Assembly: GCF_947494875.1 (NCBI RefSeq)
Contig: NZ_CANLWM010000001.1
Coordinates: forward strand, 744,001-808,000
Source: an uncultured Williamsia sp.
Lineage (GTDB): Bacteria > Actinomycetota > Actinomycetes > Mycobacteriales > Mycobacteriaceae
Reading direction: 5' to 3'
Length of the DNA stretch: 64,000 nt
Below, piece by piece: positions 27,633-35,974 of the stretch; within the stretch, counting starts at the first letter, position 1, and each line of letters begins with the position of its first letter. The notes beneath the pieces were generated by a model, which ran no database searches, was not told the origin of the DNA, and was given only the letters and a program-made list of their open reading frames with translations. The translations under genes were made by a program, and so were the position numbers.

Positions 27633-28424
27633 ATGACCGATCGACCCGACGACGGTCAGTGGCGACCGGTCGACCCGCCGCCCGAGGGCGTCGATCCATA
27701 TCAGCCGAACCCGTACCCGCAGCAGAACCCGCCGACGCGCGCCTACGACCCGTACGCGCAGCAGGACCCGTATGTCCAGCAGGATCCGTACGCGCAGCCG
27801 GATCCGTATGCGCAGCCGGGTCCCGTCTACGGCGGTCCTGCCTACGGCCCGACGCAGCAGTTCCCGGGCGGTCCGCCTCCTGGGTACGGCCCGGGTTACG
27901 GCGAGCCCGCACCCGCCGGTGGTCCGCCGCCACCGAACGGCGGCTCGTCACGCACTCTGTGGCTGATCGCGGCGATCGTGGCGCTGATCGTGGTGGTCGG
28001 ACTGGTGGCCGGCTATTTCCTGGTCAGTCGGTCGGACTCGTCCGACGACACGGCCGCCGCTGCTGACAGCTCGGCGGCGGTGGCGCCGTCGACCGACAAC
28101 CTGTTCCCGACGTTCGGCGACCCGTCCAGCCCTCAGGAGGGCGGTCAGACCAGTGCCTCGCCCGCGCCGGGTCAGGTGCTCTACCAGCTGAGTGGCAACG
28201 GTCAGGTGCTGGGCGTGACGTTCGCGTCGGGGACGACGTTGAAGGTGTCGCCGACGTTGATCACGCCGCCGTGGTCGGTGGCCGCCACCGTCGACTCCGA
28301 CCCGTCGATGACCGCAGTCGTCCTCAGCGGGTCCGTCACCTGCACCATCTCGCGGGACGGTCAGGTGTTGACGACCGCCACCTCGTCCGTCGGCTTGCTC
28401 CGCTGCGCGGCGCCCGCGGGCTGA
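27633..28424 (+). CDS. Pro/Tyr-rich membrane protein with MmpS-like domain
   Basis: This 263-residue protein has a disordered cytosolic Pro/Tyr/Gln-rich part (residues 1-105), one membrane helix (LWLIAAIVALIVVVGLVAGY) and an extracellular domain from about 180. That domain shows the beta-sandwich pattern of MmpS proteins: VLYQLSGNGQVLGVTFASG, then a Pro-Trp (TPPWSVAA), then GSVTCTISRDGQVL and a final LRCAA cysteine. The two cysteines could form a disulphide. MmpS proteins assist MmpL transporters, but no mmpL is adjacent. AGGAGG precedes the ATG. Confidence 0.65.
   Translation: MTDRPDDGQWRPVDPPPEGVDPYQPNPYPQQNPPTRAYDPYAQQDPYVQQDPYAQPDPYAQPGPVYGGPAYGPTQQFPGGPPPGYGPGYGEPAPAGGPPPPNGGSSRTLWLIAAIVALIVVVGLVAGYFLVSRSDSSDDTAAAADSSAAVAPSTDNLFPTFGDPSSPQEGGQTSASPAPGQVLYQLSGNGQVLGVTFASGTTLKVSPTLITPPWSVAATVDSDPSMTAVVLSGSVTCTISRDGQVLTTATSSVGLLRCAAPAG
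27747..27818 (+). repeat. 18-bp coding tandem repeat, four copies
   Basis: Four consecutive units encode DPYAQQ, DPYVQQ, DPYAQP and DPYAQP in the cytosolic tail of the MmpS-like protein. Third-base differences show the copies have diverged under selection for the peptide. Confidence 0.85.
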
Positions 28425-28435
28425 CGCGCGACGAC

Positions 28436-28879
28436 TCAGCTGCTGACGATGCAGCCGGGTCCGATCGGGGTGCCTGAGCGCACCGTGATCGTGCGCTGGG
28501 GACCGCCGGCGGAGGTCTGGTACGCCATCAGCACGTGCTTGCCCGGCCGAGTGGGGGTCCACAGCGAGAACGCGCGGTTCCCGACGACCGGCGCTGTGTA
28601 GTACAGCCTGCCCGCGGCGTACAGATCGTCGGCGGGGAAGAACCGTGAGTTCCGGTTGTCGTCGACGAACGACACGCCCATGGTGGCCGGCGTGAAGCGG
28701 CTCGACGTGGTGGTCGCGACGAGCAGGTAGGTGCAGTTCGCGCCGAATCCCGCGTGAGGCACGAGAGGGAAGACGTCCAGGCGTGTCACGTCTGCCGATG
28801 CCTGGGGTGTCACCCCCAGCGTGGCGACGGCGGCGAGCGAGCAGGCGGCGACGGCCAGGCGTCGGAGGCGAGTACCCAT
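28436..28879 (-). CDS. small secreted Ig-like protein
   Basis: This 147-residue protein has a signal peptide ending in PQASA (residue 29). The mature part is beta-rich with two cysteines, FGANCTYLLVATTTSS and GPGCIVSS, that probably pair. The pattern (ANCTYLLVAT, LWTPTRPGKHVLMAYQ) resembles bacterial Ig-like or allergen-like secreted folds. I do not recognise the family. It lies convergent to the MmpS-like gene with a gap of 11 bases. Confidence 0.6.
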   Translation of the reverse strand: MGTRLRRLAVAACSLAAVATLGVTPQASADVTRLDVFPLVPHAGFGANCTYLLVATTTSSRFTPATMGVSFVDDNRNSRFFPADDLYAAGRLYYTAPVVGNRAFSLWTPTRPGKHVLMAYQTSAGGPQRTITVRSGTPIGPGCIVSS

Positions 28880-28932
28880 GCGCGATGTGTCGTCGGTCCG
28901 GTTTGCGGCGTTACCGAATCCCGCATTCTCAC

Positions 28933-30528
28933 TCAGAAGGGTGGCGGGTCGGCGTCGTCCTGCCGCTCGACGGCGCGTAGGTGTGCGGCGCGGGCTGTTG
29001 CTCGGCGCTGATCGAGTGTTGTTCTCGCCGGGTGTTTTTCCGGTTTCCCGGGTGGTCCGAGGGCGGGGAAGATGTCCAGGGCTGTGTAGGCGTTGCCGAG
29101 GAACATGTGGCCGGTGGGGGACTGGAAGAACGCCTCACCGAGGGGTGATTGGTAGTCCCGCCAGGCGCGGTTGAAGGTTTTGGTGCGGTGGTGGAACCGG
29201 CACAGCGGTTTCAGGTTCTCGCGACGCGTCTGGCCGCCGGAGTGCGGGTCGTGGTGGTCGAACGGGTCGGTGTGGTCGAGGTCGACGTTCCAGGCGGGTG
29301 CCGAGCAGCCGGGGAAGGTGCAGCACAGTTCACCAGCGCGGACGAGTGCTTGCAGCTTCTTCGACGGGACGTAGGTGCTCGCTGATCGTGCTGAGTGTGC
29401 GGGGTCGTCACGGCGCAGGAACTCGCGGTGGGCGTCGGCGAGCAGGGCGCGCATGGTGTCGGCGTCGATGATCCCGCGCCCGTCGAGGTAGCCGGGTTGA
29501 TCGTCGAGGCCGAGCAGGGTCGACAGGTTGACCACGATGTGGAACACCGGCCGCGCCGGACCCACCGGCGGGGCGAGGGGCTGTACCGGCGAGGGTTCCA
29601 CCGGGGCGTCGACATCTACGTCGGTATCGGGTCTGGCGGGTGCATCCGCGTCGATATCCTCGGGCTGCGTGCAGTTCTGGCAGCCGCAGACGAGGTGGTC
29701 GTGTCCGGCGGCCAACGCGATGAGCGCGTCGGCGCGGCGTTGCGCCCGGGTGCGGGGATCGCCGGTGTGGACCGAGCCGGCCATCGCGGACAGGCGGGCG
29801 TCGATCGCGGCCGCGTCGACCATCGGCAGTGAGGCGGATAGGCGCGAGGCGCCGGGTTGGAACCGGTCGGGGCGGATGGTGACGTCGCGGTCGGCGGCGG
29901 CGCGTTCTTTACGCCGTGCCAGGGCGTCGGGGTCGACCATCGCGACGATCGCGTCGACCATCGCGACCAGCCGGGCCCGCGACAGCGGTGGCCGCTCGAA
30001 CAGGGCTTGGGCGATGTGGGTGTCGAGGATCTTCACCAGATCCGGATCGACGACGAGCTTGGTGCGGGCGCAGATGAGCAGGAACCCGGCCAGGTCGATC
30101 CGACCCACCGCCAGGGCCTGCCCGGCGAACACCAGCCGGTAGCGGGCGACGTCACCGGCGGTGACGATCTCCCGGGCTCTCGCCGCGGGGACGTTGAGGA
30201 CGGCGCCGATCTCGGCGGTCGCCCGCTCGAGCCCGTCGGGCCCGAACTCCGCTCGCGGATCACGTCCGGCGAGATGATCCATCCCCGCAGCCATCAGCTC
30301 GTCGACCGAGGATCGTTGCCCGGAGTCGTGTTCGGCGACTGCGACGAGGTGGTCCTCGCACCGCTCGTCGTGAATGAGCGACGCCGCCTGCAGCATCCGG
30401 TAGTCGGCCGAGGCGGTGATCGAGCGGCAGTGCGCAAGGATCTCGATCAGCTCAGCCGCGGAATGCTTCTCGTCCGCGGCCAGCGACGCCACGACACCCG
30501 TGACGTCGAGAGTCCCCGTTTCGCTCAT
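28933..30528 (-). CDS. DUF222/HNH endonuclease (13E12 repeat type)
   Basis: This 531-residue protein has a DUF222 N-terminal region (AELIEILAHCRSITASADYR, later ARAREIVTAGDVARYRL and FAGQALAVGRIDLAGF). A Pro/Asp-rich linker near residue 315 leads to a C-terminal HNH nuclease: CTFPGCSAPAWNVDLDHTDP followed by LKPLCRFHHRTKTFN. The cysteines and histidines form the usual zinc-stabilised site. Many copies occur in actinobacterial genomes and are often strain-specific. TATACT 7 bases before the ATG suggests a leaderless message. It interrupts the otherwise mycobacteria-like order here. Confidence 0.88.
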   Translation of the reverse strand: MSETGTLDVTGVVASLAADEKHSAAELIEILAHCRSITASADYRMLQAASLIHDERCEDHLVAVAEHDSGQRSSVDELMAAGMDHLAGRDPRAEFGPDGLERATAEIGAVLNVPAARAREIVTAGDVARYRLVFAGQALAVGRIDLAGFLLICARTKLVVDPDLVKILDTHIAQALFERPPLSRARLVAMVDAIVAMVDPDALARRKERAAADRDVTIRPDRFQPGASRLSASLPMVDAAAIDARLSAMAGSVHTGDPRTRAQRRADALIALAAGHDHLVCGCQNCTQPEDIDADAPARPDTDVDVDAPVEPSPVQPLAPPVGPARPVFHIVVNLSTLLGLDDQPGYLDGRGIIDADTMRALLADAHREFLRRDDPAHSARSASTYVPSKKLQALVRAGELCCTFPGCSAPAWNVDLDHTDPFDHHDPHSGGQTRRENLKPLCRFHHRTKTFNRAWRDYQSPLGEAFFQSPTGHMFLGNAYTALDIFPALGPPGKPEKHPARTTLDQRRATARAAHLRAVERQDDADPPPF

Positions 30529-30535
30529 GTGTTCG

Positions 30536-30541
30536 AGTATA
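30536..30541 (-). promoter_or_regulatory. -10 element of the DUF222/HNH gene
   Basis: TATACT on the minus strand ends 7 bases before the ATG at 30528. TGGTTC lies 17 bases further upstream as a weak -35. Confidence 0.55.
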
Positions 30542-30602
30542 TCGACACCCACCGACAAGAACCAGAGGTCAGTCGCCGCCTGTGGACAACCCGCCGTGCC
30601 GG

Positions 30603-31364
30603 TCAGCTCTTGCGGAACACGAGAACGAGGTTGCTGCCCAACAGTTCTCGGAGGCCGGGGACGCGCATGACCCACCAGAGCCACGACGGCAGGTAGCGGG
30701 GGAATGCGCCGGCGAGGACGGCGGTGGACGGCGGCACGGATGCCGCCCATCGGAGACCGTCGGCCGCGGTCACGCGAAACAGGCTGGTGCCGAACAGGTT
30801 CTTGGGAGGGTGGCCGTGGCGGCGGGTGTACATCCGCGCCGCGCGATGGCCACCGAGGTAGTGCGTCAACCCCATCTCGTGGCCGCCGAACGGCCCGTAC
30901 CAGAGCGTGTAGCTGATGACGGTCGTCCCGCCGGGGCGGGTCACGCGCAGCATCTCGGCGCACATCCGCCACGGGTCGGGGACGTGCTCGACGACGTTGG
31001 ACGAGAACACGACGTCGAAGGACCCGTTCGCGAACGGCAGCGCCATCCCCGACGCGCGCACCGTCGCACGGTGCGGGAGGCCGGCGGCGTGCAGCTCGGC
31101 CGGGTCCGGCTCGGCGGACACGTAGTGCGCGCCGCGAGCGGCGAACCCGTCGGCGAAGTAACCGGGGCCACCCCCCACGTCGAGAACACCCGCCCCCGAC
31201 AGCCCGTCGGGATGCAGGTCGTCGATGAGCTCGACGGAGTCGCGGGCGAGCGCGGAGTAGAACCGATCGGGGTCGGGCTGTTCGTACCGGAAGTCGTTCA
31301 GCAGCCCCGCCGCACGCCGGAGGGTGGCCCGACGAGCCAGCCGCGCGAGTCCGGGGGCAACCAT
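30603..31364 (-). CDS. SAM-dependent methyltransferase (Rv0224c position)
   Basis: This 253-residue class I methyltransferase has motif I VLDVGGGPGYFADGFA near residue 62, the acidic VSAEPDP strand end, and FDVVFSSNVVEHVPDPWRM near 120, typical of the UbiE/type-11 group. The C-terminal half ends in a hydrophobic, amphipathic stretch (FPRYLPSWLWWVMRVPG) that may touch the membrane. It is divergent from the glycosyltransferase gene, as Rv0224c is from Rv0225. The methyl acceptor is unknown; an envelope glycan or lipid is likely by context. Confidence 0.82.
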   Translation of the reverse strand: MVAPGLARLARRATLRRAAGLLNDFRYEQPDPDRFYSALARDSVELIDDLHPDGLSGAGVLDVGGGPGYFADGFAARGAHYVSAEPDPAELHAAGLPHRATVRASGMALPFANGSFDVVFSSNVVEHVPDPWRMCAEMLRVTRPGGTTVISYTLWYGPFGGHEMGLTHYLGGHRAARMYTRRHGHPPKNLFGTSLFRVTAADGLRWAASVPPSTAVLAGAFPRYLPSWLWWVMRVPGLRELLGSNLVLVFRKS

Positions 31365-31371
31365 GCGCCAC

Positions 31372-31381
31372 ACCCTAGAGT
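31372..31381. promoter_or_regulatory. overlapping divergent -10 elements
   Basis: TAGAGT (31376-31381, plus) and TAGGGT (31377 down to 31372, minus) share two base pairs. Each ends exactly 7 bases before its start codon (GTG 31389 and ATG 31364). Confidence 0.6.
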
Positions 31382-31388
31382 GGGCGGC

Positions 31389-32597
31389 GTGGTGCCCGAA
31401 CCGACCGTCCGCGACGTGCTGCTGCTGTGCTGGCGCGACACCGGACACCCCCAGGGTGGCGGCAGTGAGCGCTACCTCGAGCGCGTCGGCGCCGAGCTGG
31501 CCGATCGCGGCATCCGGGTCACGCTGCGCACCGCCGGCTACCGCGGAGCGGCCCGCGACGAGGTCCGTGAGGGAATCCGCATATCCCGCGGCGGCGGCCG
31601 CCTGACCGTCTACCCCCGGGCGCTGGCGGCGATCGCCGCCGGCCGTCTCGGGTTCGGCCCGCTGAAAGGCATCCGCCCCGACGTCGTCGTCGACACCCAG
31701 AACGGCATCCCGTTCTTCGCGAAGGCCGCCTCCCGATCACCGATCGTCGTGCTGGTCCACCACTGTCACCGCGCGCAGTGGCCCGTCGCGGGTCGGCTTC
31801 TGGGCGCGTTCGGCTGGTTCGTCGAGTCCTGGCTGTCGCCGCGGGTGCACCGTCGGCACCAGTACCTGACGGTCTCGACGCCGTCGGCCGACGACCTGCT
31901 GCTGCTGGGCGTCGACCGTGATCGCGTCGCCGTCGTCCGGGCCGGCGCCGACGACGTGCCGGCCGGGACGCGAGCGCCGCAACCGACGTCGGGACACCGC
32001 CTCTGTGTGGTCTCGCGCCTCGTCCCGCACAAGCAGATCGAGGACGCCCTCGCGGCCGTCGCGCGCCTGCGCCACGACATCCCGGACGTCCACCTCGACA
32101 TCGTCGGCGACGGCTGGTGGGCACCCAACCTCCGCGCGGCCGCGACCGACCTCGGCGTCGGCGACCACGTCACCTTCCACGGCCACGTCGACGAGACCGT
32201 CAAACACTCGGTGCTCGCGCAGTCGCAGGTCCACCTGATGCCGTCCCGCACAGAGGGGTGGGGGCTCGCCGTCATCGAAGCCGCGCAGCACGGCGTGCCG
32301 ACGATCGGCTACCGCTCGTCGCGGGGCCTCACCGACTCGATCGTCGACGGCATCACCGGACTCCTCGTCGACGGCCCTGACGACCTCGCGCACGCGGCCC
32401 GCGACCTCTTGCTCGATCCCGACCGCCGCGCCGCGCTCGGATCGGCCGGCTGCGATCGCGTCGCCGACTATTCCTGGTCCGCGACGGCCGACGCGGTGCT
32501 GTCGGTGCTGGAGGTGGCGGCGTCGGGCAGGAGGATCGCCGGACCGGTCGAGAGGGAGAAGCTCGGCACGTCGGCCAGCGACAGCGTCGCCTCGTAG
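31389..32597 (+). CDS. GT4-type glycosyltransferase (Rv0225 position)
   Basis: This 402-residue retaining glycosyltransferase has a GT-B fold. The N-terminal nucleotide-fold start reads DTGHPQGGGSERYLERVGAE. The C-terminal donor-binding region has VVSRLVPHKQIEDALAAVA near residue 205 and the EX7E motif SRTEGWGLAVIEAAQHG near 295. Two adjacent GTG codons (31389, 31392) can start it; the -10 spacing favours 31389. The last 130 bases overlap the convergent SnoaL-like gene. Sugar donor and acceptor are unknown; an envelope polysaccharide is likely. Confidence 0.85.
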   Translation: MVPEPTVRDVLLLCWRDTGHPQGGGSERYLERVGAELADRGIRVTLRTAGYRGAARDEVREGIRISRGGGRLTVYPRALAAIAAGRLGFGPLKGIRPDVVVDTQNGIPFFAKAASRSPIVVLVHHCHRAQWPVAGRLLGAFGWFVESWLSPRVHRRHQYLTVSTPSADDLLLLGVDRDRVAVVRAGADDVPAGTRAPQPTSGHRLCVVSRLVPHKQIEDALAAVARLRHDIPDVHLDIVGDGWWAPNLRAAATDLGVGDHVTFHGHVDETVKHSVLAQSQVHLMPSRTEGWGLAVIEAAQHGVPTIGYRSSRGLTDSIVDGITGLLVDGPDDLAHAARDLLLDPDRRAALGSAGCDRVADYSWSATADAVLSVLEVAASGRRIAGPVEREKLGTSASDSVAS

Positions 32598-33004
32598 GTC
32601 CGCTGATAGCCGGTCCGGCAGATCCGCCACCCGTTCGACGTGCGCCGATAGGTGTCGTCGTAGAACGCCGCGCCGAACAGCATGAAGTTCATGCTCGCCG
32701 CGATCACCCGGTCCTGCAGGTACCAGCGGCCGGTCGCGGTGTCGCCGTCCACGTCGATCTCGGGGTGCCCTGCGTGATGCTCGGTGATGATGACGTCACT
32801 CCCGAGCGACGTCCGCATGAAGTCGACGAGGGTGTCACGGTTCTCGAAGTCGAGGGACGCGCCGTAGGTGCCGGTGACATCGGGGGTGAGCGTCTCGGCG
32901 AACTCGTCCCAGCGCTTCGTGTCGAGGGTGCGGAGGTAGCGGTATTTCAGGCGCGTGATCGCCGCGATGTCGTCGGCGGGGGTGGGGGCGTCAGCGTCGG
33001 GCAC
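32468..33004 (-). CDS. SnoaL-like (NTF2 fold) protein
   Basis: This 178-residue protein has a SnoaL-like domain: ITRLKYRYLRTLDTKRWDEF near residue 15, then LTPDVTGTYGASLDFENRDT, ITEHHAGHPEIDVDGDTATG and DDTYRRTSNGWRICRTGYQR. Members are polyketide cyclases, dehydratases or binding proteins; no catalytic set can be assigned. Its start overlaps the end of the Rv0226c-like gene by 14 bases, so it is probably co-transcribed. Its 3' end overlaps the glycosyltransferase by 130 bases on the other strand. Confidence 0.8.
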   Translation of the reverse strand: MPDADAPTPADDIAAITRLKYRYLRTLDTKRWDEFAETLTPDVTGTYGASLDFENRDTLVDFMRTSLGSDVIITEHHAGHPEIDVDGDTATGRWYLQDRVIAASMNFMLFGAAFYDDTYRRTSNGWRICRTGYQRTYEATLSLADVPSFSLSTGPAILLPDAATSSTDSTASAVADQE

Positions 33005-34715
33005 CCCGCCATTGGATCAGCCGACGTCGGGTCGCCGCGGCGATTCCGACGACGATCGCGGCGAGCCACACGAGGTGTGCCGCCCACATCGTCCCGCGAT
33101 CGACGGTGCTCACCCGCACGACGACCGGATCGGGCACACGGAGCAGGACGAGGTCGCGGCCCTCGTGCACACACCGCAGTCCCGTGACGGGCACGTCCTC
33201 GCACCGACCGTTCGACGCGTTCTCCTCCACCAGCACCCATCCGACGCCGAGCCGCGCCAGCTCGGGTGCGCTCCCACCGCCGGTCACGATGCGATCGGCC
33301 TGCGCTGCGCGGGAGTCCGGCGGAGGAGCGTCGACTGTCCGGCCGTCGACGACGAGCGAACCACCGGCGAGCACGGGGACCCGCAGCAGGCGACCGGCCG
33401 GGTCGAGGGACACGGCGCTTTCGGTGAACGCGTACCGACGGTTGGTGCCCGTCGGCACCGTCACGACGTCGCCCGACCCGTCCGGGATCTCGTCGGCGAC
33501 GACGGACCAGTCGGCCGGGTAGCGGACCGTCGCGATGTCGCCACCCACGCCCCACGCGAGGTCGGGCAGCGGTGCGACGACGAGCAGGACCGCGACACCC
33601 GCCGCGGCCCCGCGCGGAACCCATCGGCCGACCAGCTGCACCGCAGCGGCCGCCGCCACCGCGTAGATCGGGATCGCGAGCGCGACGAACTTCGACGTGT
33701 CGCGCAGCAGCCCGACGCCAGGCACGGTGTCGACGAGGTGGCCGAGCGCCGAGCGCCCGGGACCGGTCGCGGCGAGAGCGCACAGCACCAGCGCCGCAAC
33801 CGCGGTCACAGACAGCTCGTCGACCAGCGGCAATCGGTGGCGTCGACGGAGGAGAGCCGGGACGCCCGCTGCGACGACCACCAGCAGGCACATCGTCGCC
33901 ACACCCGCCCACCCGATGGTGCGGCTGCCCGGCACGGCGTCGGCGTTCCAGATGCCGCCCAGCCCGGCGAGGGTGAGCAGGGTTCCCAGCGTCGGCTCGG
34001 CGCGGGCCGCGAAGACGTCGACGGCGTCGGCGTCGGAGGTGGTGGGAGCGGTGGCGAGCAGCGACGCGACGAGCCACGGCAGATTCGCGACGACCAGGAC
34101 GACGGCGGTGAGCACGGTCGGCCGGACCTGTCGGCGGAGCAGCGTCGGCACGACGATCACGGCAGCCGCGACGATCGCGACGAACAGCCCTCCCGTCGGC
34201 GTGAACGCCCCGACCGCACACCAGGCGGCCAGTCTGATCCAGTTGTGGATGCCGCCCAGGGATCGACAGTCCAGACCCGTGAGCGCGACCCCGAACATCG
34301 CCGCGAGACCGAGCAGCAGACTCCACTGGCCCTGCAGCAGACGCTCGGCGACGAACGGGTTCCAGATGGCGACCGCGACGGCGGCCAGTGCGCCCGGGGT
34401 CCCGGCGGCGGGGAGCAGTCGCTGGGCGAGCCTGCCCGCACCGACTCCGGCGAGGACGAGCGCCAGGGTCGTCAGCCCGACTACTACCAGCCCGCCGTCG
34501 AGGACCTGAGAGAGCACGGCCACCGCCCAGTCCTGCGGTACGGCCCGCGCGGGCAGGTCGCCGAGACCGAGTGCGCTGTCGGTGACGTGGTTGCGCGGCG
34601 TCGACACCGCGTCCCGGTAGAGCAGGTACCCGCCCGACCACAGCGGGGCCACGATCAGCGCGGACAGGCCGACGGACGACGCCCATATCGCCCCGCCGGC
34701 GCCCCTGCGGCCCAT
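32991..34715 (-). CDS. large polytopic membrane protein (Rv0226c position)
   Basis: This 574-residue protein has about twelve membrane helices followed by an extracytoplasmic domain (residues about 400-540) and one last helix (MWAAHLVWLAAIVVGIAAAT). It resembles GT-C-type envelope glycosyltransferases in layout. RDAVSTPRNHVTDSALGLGD lies in the first loop, and AIWNPFVAERLLQGQW between helices also recurs in the Rv0226c family. Catalysis is not shown. TAGGGT lies 8 bases before the ATG, divergent from the flippase promoter. Confidence 0.75.
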   Translation of the reverse strand: MGRRGAGGAIWASSVGLSALIVAPLWSGGYLLYRDAVSTPRNHVTDSALGLGDLPARAVPQDWAVAVLSQVLDGGLVVVGLTTLALVLAGVGAGRLAQRLLPAAGTPGALAAVAVAIWNPFVAERLLQGQWSLLLGLAAMFGVALTGLDCRSLGGIHNWIRLAAWCAVGAFTPTGGLFVAIVAAAVIVVPTLLRRQVRPTVLTAVVLVVANLPWLVASLLATAPTTSDADAVDVFAARAEPTLGTLLTLAGLGGIWNADAVPGSRTIGWAGVATMCLLVVVAAGVPALLRRRHRLPLVDELSVTAVAALVLCALAATGPGRSALGHLVDTVPGVGLLRDTSKFVALAIPIYAVAAAAAVQLVGRWVPRGAAAGVAVLLVVAPLPDLAWGVGGDIATVRYPADWSVVADEIPDGSGDVVTVPTGTNRRYAFTESAVSLDPAGRLLRVPVLAGGSLVVDGRTVDAPPPDSRAAQADRIVTGGGSAPELARLGVGWVLVEENASNGRCEDVPVTGLRCVHEGRDLVLLRVPDPVVVRVSTVDRGTMWAAHLVWLAAIVVGIAAATRRRLIQWRGARR

Positions 34716-34723
34716 GGTCGGCG

Positions 34724-34729
34724 ACCCTA
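34724..34729 (-). promoter_or_regulatory. -10 element of the Rv0226c-like gene
   Basis: TAGGGT on the minus strand ends 8 bases before the ATG at 34715, with no ribosome site. Confidence 0.5.
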
Positions 34730-34740
34730 GCGCGACCTGC

Positions 34741-34746
34741 GAGACT
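34741..34746 (+). promoter_or_regulatory. -10-like element of the flippase gene
   Basis: GAGACT ends 7 bases before GTG 34754. The same hexamer and spacing occur before lpqI. Confidence 0.35.
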
Positions 34747-34753
34747 CGACCCC

Positions 34754-35974
34754 GTGACCACCTGGCTGCGCCGACGCCCGCGCGCGTCGGGGTCGTCGGG
34801 CTCTCTGGTCTCCTCGGTCGGGCAGGTGGCCGTGGGCTCGATGGTCGCCAATGTCTGTGCCTACTTCGTGCACCTGCCGGCGTCACGGTGGCTGTCGCCG
34901 GATCAGTACGGCGAGTTCGCGGTGCTGCTGCAGGCGACGCTGGTGCTCGGGGTCCCGGCGCTGGCCATCCAGGCGGTGACCGCGCGTGAGGTGGTCGCCG
35001 GACGGTCGACGCGGTCACTGGTGCGGCTCGGTGCGATCACCGCGGTCGCGGTCGCGCTGATCGCGGCCGTCGCCGTCTGGCCGTTCATGACCGTCGCGCA
35101 CACCGGCCTGCTCGCGACGGCTGCGGCGTTCACCGTCGCTCCACTTCTCGTGCTGATCTCGGTCGGGCAGGGGATCCTGCAGGGCCACCAACACTTCCGC
35201 GCGCTCGCGTGGGTCATCGGGCTCGTCGGCGTCGTGCGCACCATGCCGCCGCTCGTGGCACTCGCGTTCGGCGGGCAGGCGGCGTCGGCGCTCGTAGCGA
35301 CCATGCTCGGTGCGGTCGCGGCGGTCGGGCTCGTCATCACACAGGTGCGGTCGCTGGTCGTCGACGGGGACGACGGGGGACTGGCCGGGTTGTCGGCCCG
35401 ATCGGTGATGCACGCGTCGCAGGTGCAGCTGGTGCTCGTCACCGCGACGTCGGTCGACCTGCTGCTCAGCCGGGTGGTGCTCAGCGAGAGCGACTCCGGG
35501 GTCTACGCCCTCGGCACGGTCGCCGCGAAAGTCGCCTACTGGCTGCCGCAGGCCGTCGGTCTCGTCGTGTTCCCCCGCCTCGCCGACGCGCAGCGGTCGG
35601 CGTCTGCCCTGCGGGGCGCGGTCCTCGTGCTGCTGGGGCTCTCGGCGCTGACGTCCGTGGGTGCGGCGATCGGCGGCCCACTGGTCCCGATCGTCGTCGG
35701 CGACGACTACCGGCCTGTCGCGGGGCTGCTGTGGCTGTTCGCGATCGGCGGTGGCGCGATGGCCGTCCTGCAGGTCGCGTTGCTCGCCGCGATCGCCCGC
35801 CGGCGGACGCGCGTGGCAGCGATCCCCTGGGCCGTGCTCGTCGTCGAGGTAATCGTCATCCTCACCAGCGCTCACTCGGTCGTCGGGCTCGCGACCATCG
35901 CGGCGGCGTGTGCGGTGGTCTCCGCGGCAGCCGCGACCGTGGCCACCATGCGATTGCCGGTCAGACCGGGGTGA
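34754..35974 (+). CDS. polysaccharide flippase (Wzx/MOP superfamily)
   Basis: This 406-residue protein has about twelve membrane helices. It matches O-antigen/teichoic-acid flippases: RWLSPDQYGEFAVLLQATLV near residue 45, LGVPALAIQAVTAREVVAGR, and SESDSGVYALGTVAAKVAYW with PQAVGLVVFPRLADAQRS near residue 250. Such proteins flip lipid-linked sugars across the membrane. It faces away from the Rv0226c-like gene and lies beside a glycosyltransferase, which fits an envelope glycan pathway. Its 3' end overlaps the XRE gene by 14 bases. Confidence 0.85.
   Translation: MTTWLRRRPRASGSSGSLVSSVGQVAVGSMVANVCAYFVHLPASRWLSPDQYGEFAVLLQATLVLGVPALAIQAVTAREVVAGRSTRSLVRLGAITAVAVALIAAVAVWPFMTVAHTGLLATAAAFTVAPLLVLISVGQGILQGHQHFRALAWVIGLVGVVRTMPPLVALAFGGQAASALVATMLGAVAAVGLVITQVRSLVVDGDDGGLAGLSARSVMHASQVQLVLVTATSVDLLLSRVVLSESDSGVYALGTVAAKVAYWLPQAVGLVVFPRLADAQRSASALRGAVLVLLGLSALTSVGAAIGGPLVPIVVGDDYRPVAGLLWLFAIGGGAMAVLQVALLAAIARRRTRVAAIPWAVLVVEVIVILTSAHSVVGLATIAAACAVVSAAAATVATMRLPVRPG

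Noticed and set aside
28933-31371. The HNH frame read upstream as an 812-residue protein
   Set aside because: The extra N-terminal part is a shadow of the methyltransferase gene; ATG 30528 has its own promoter spacing and DUF222 start.
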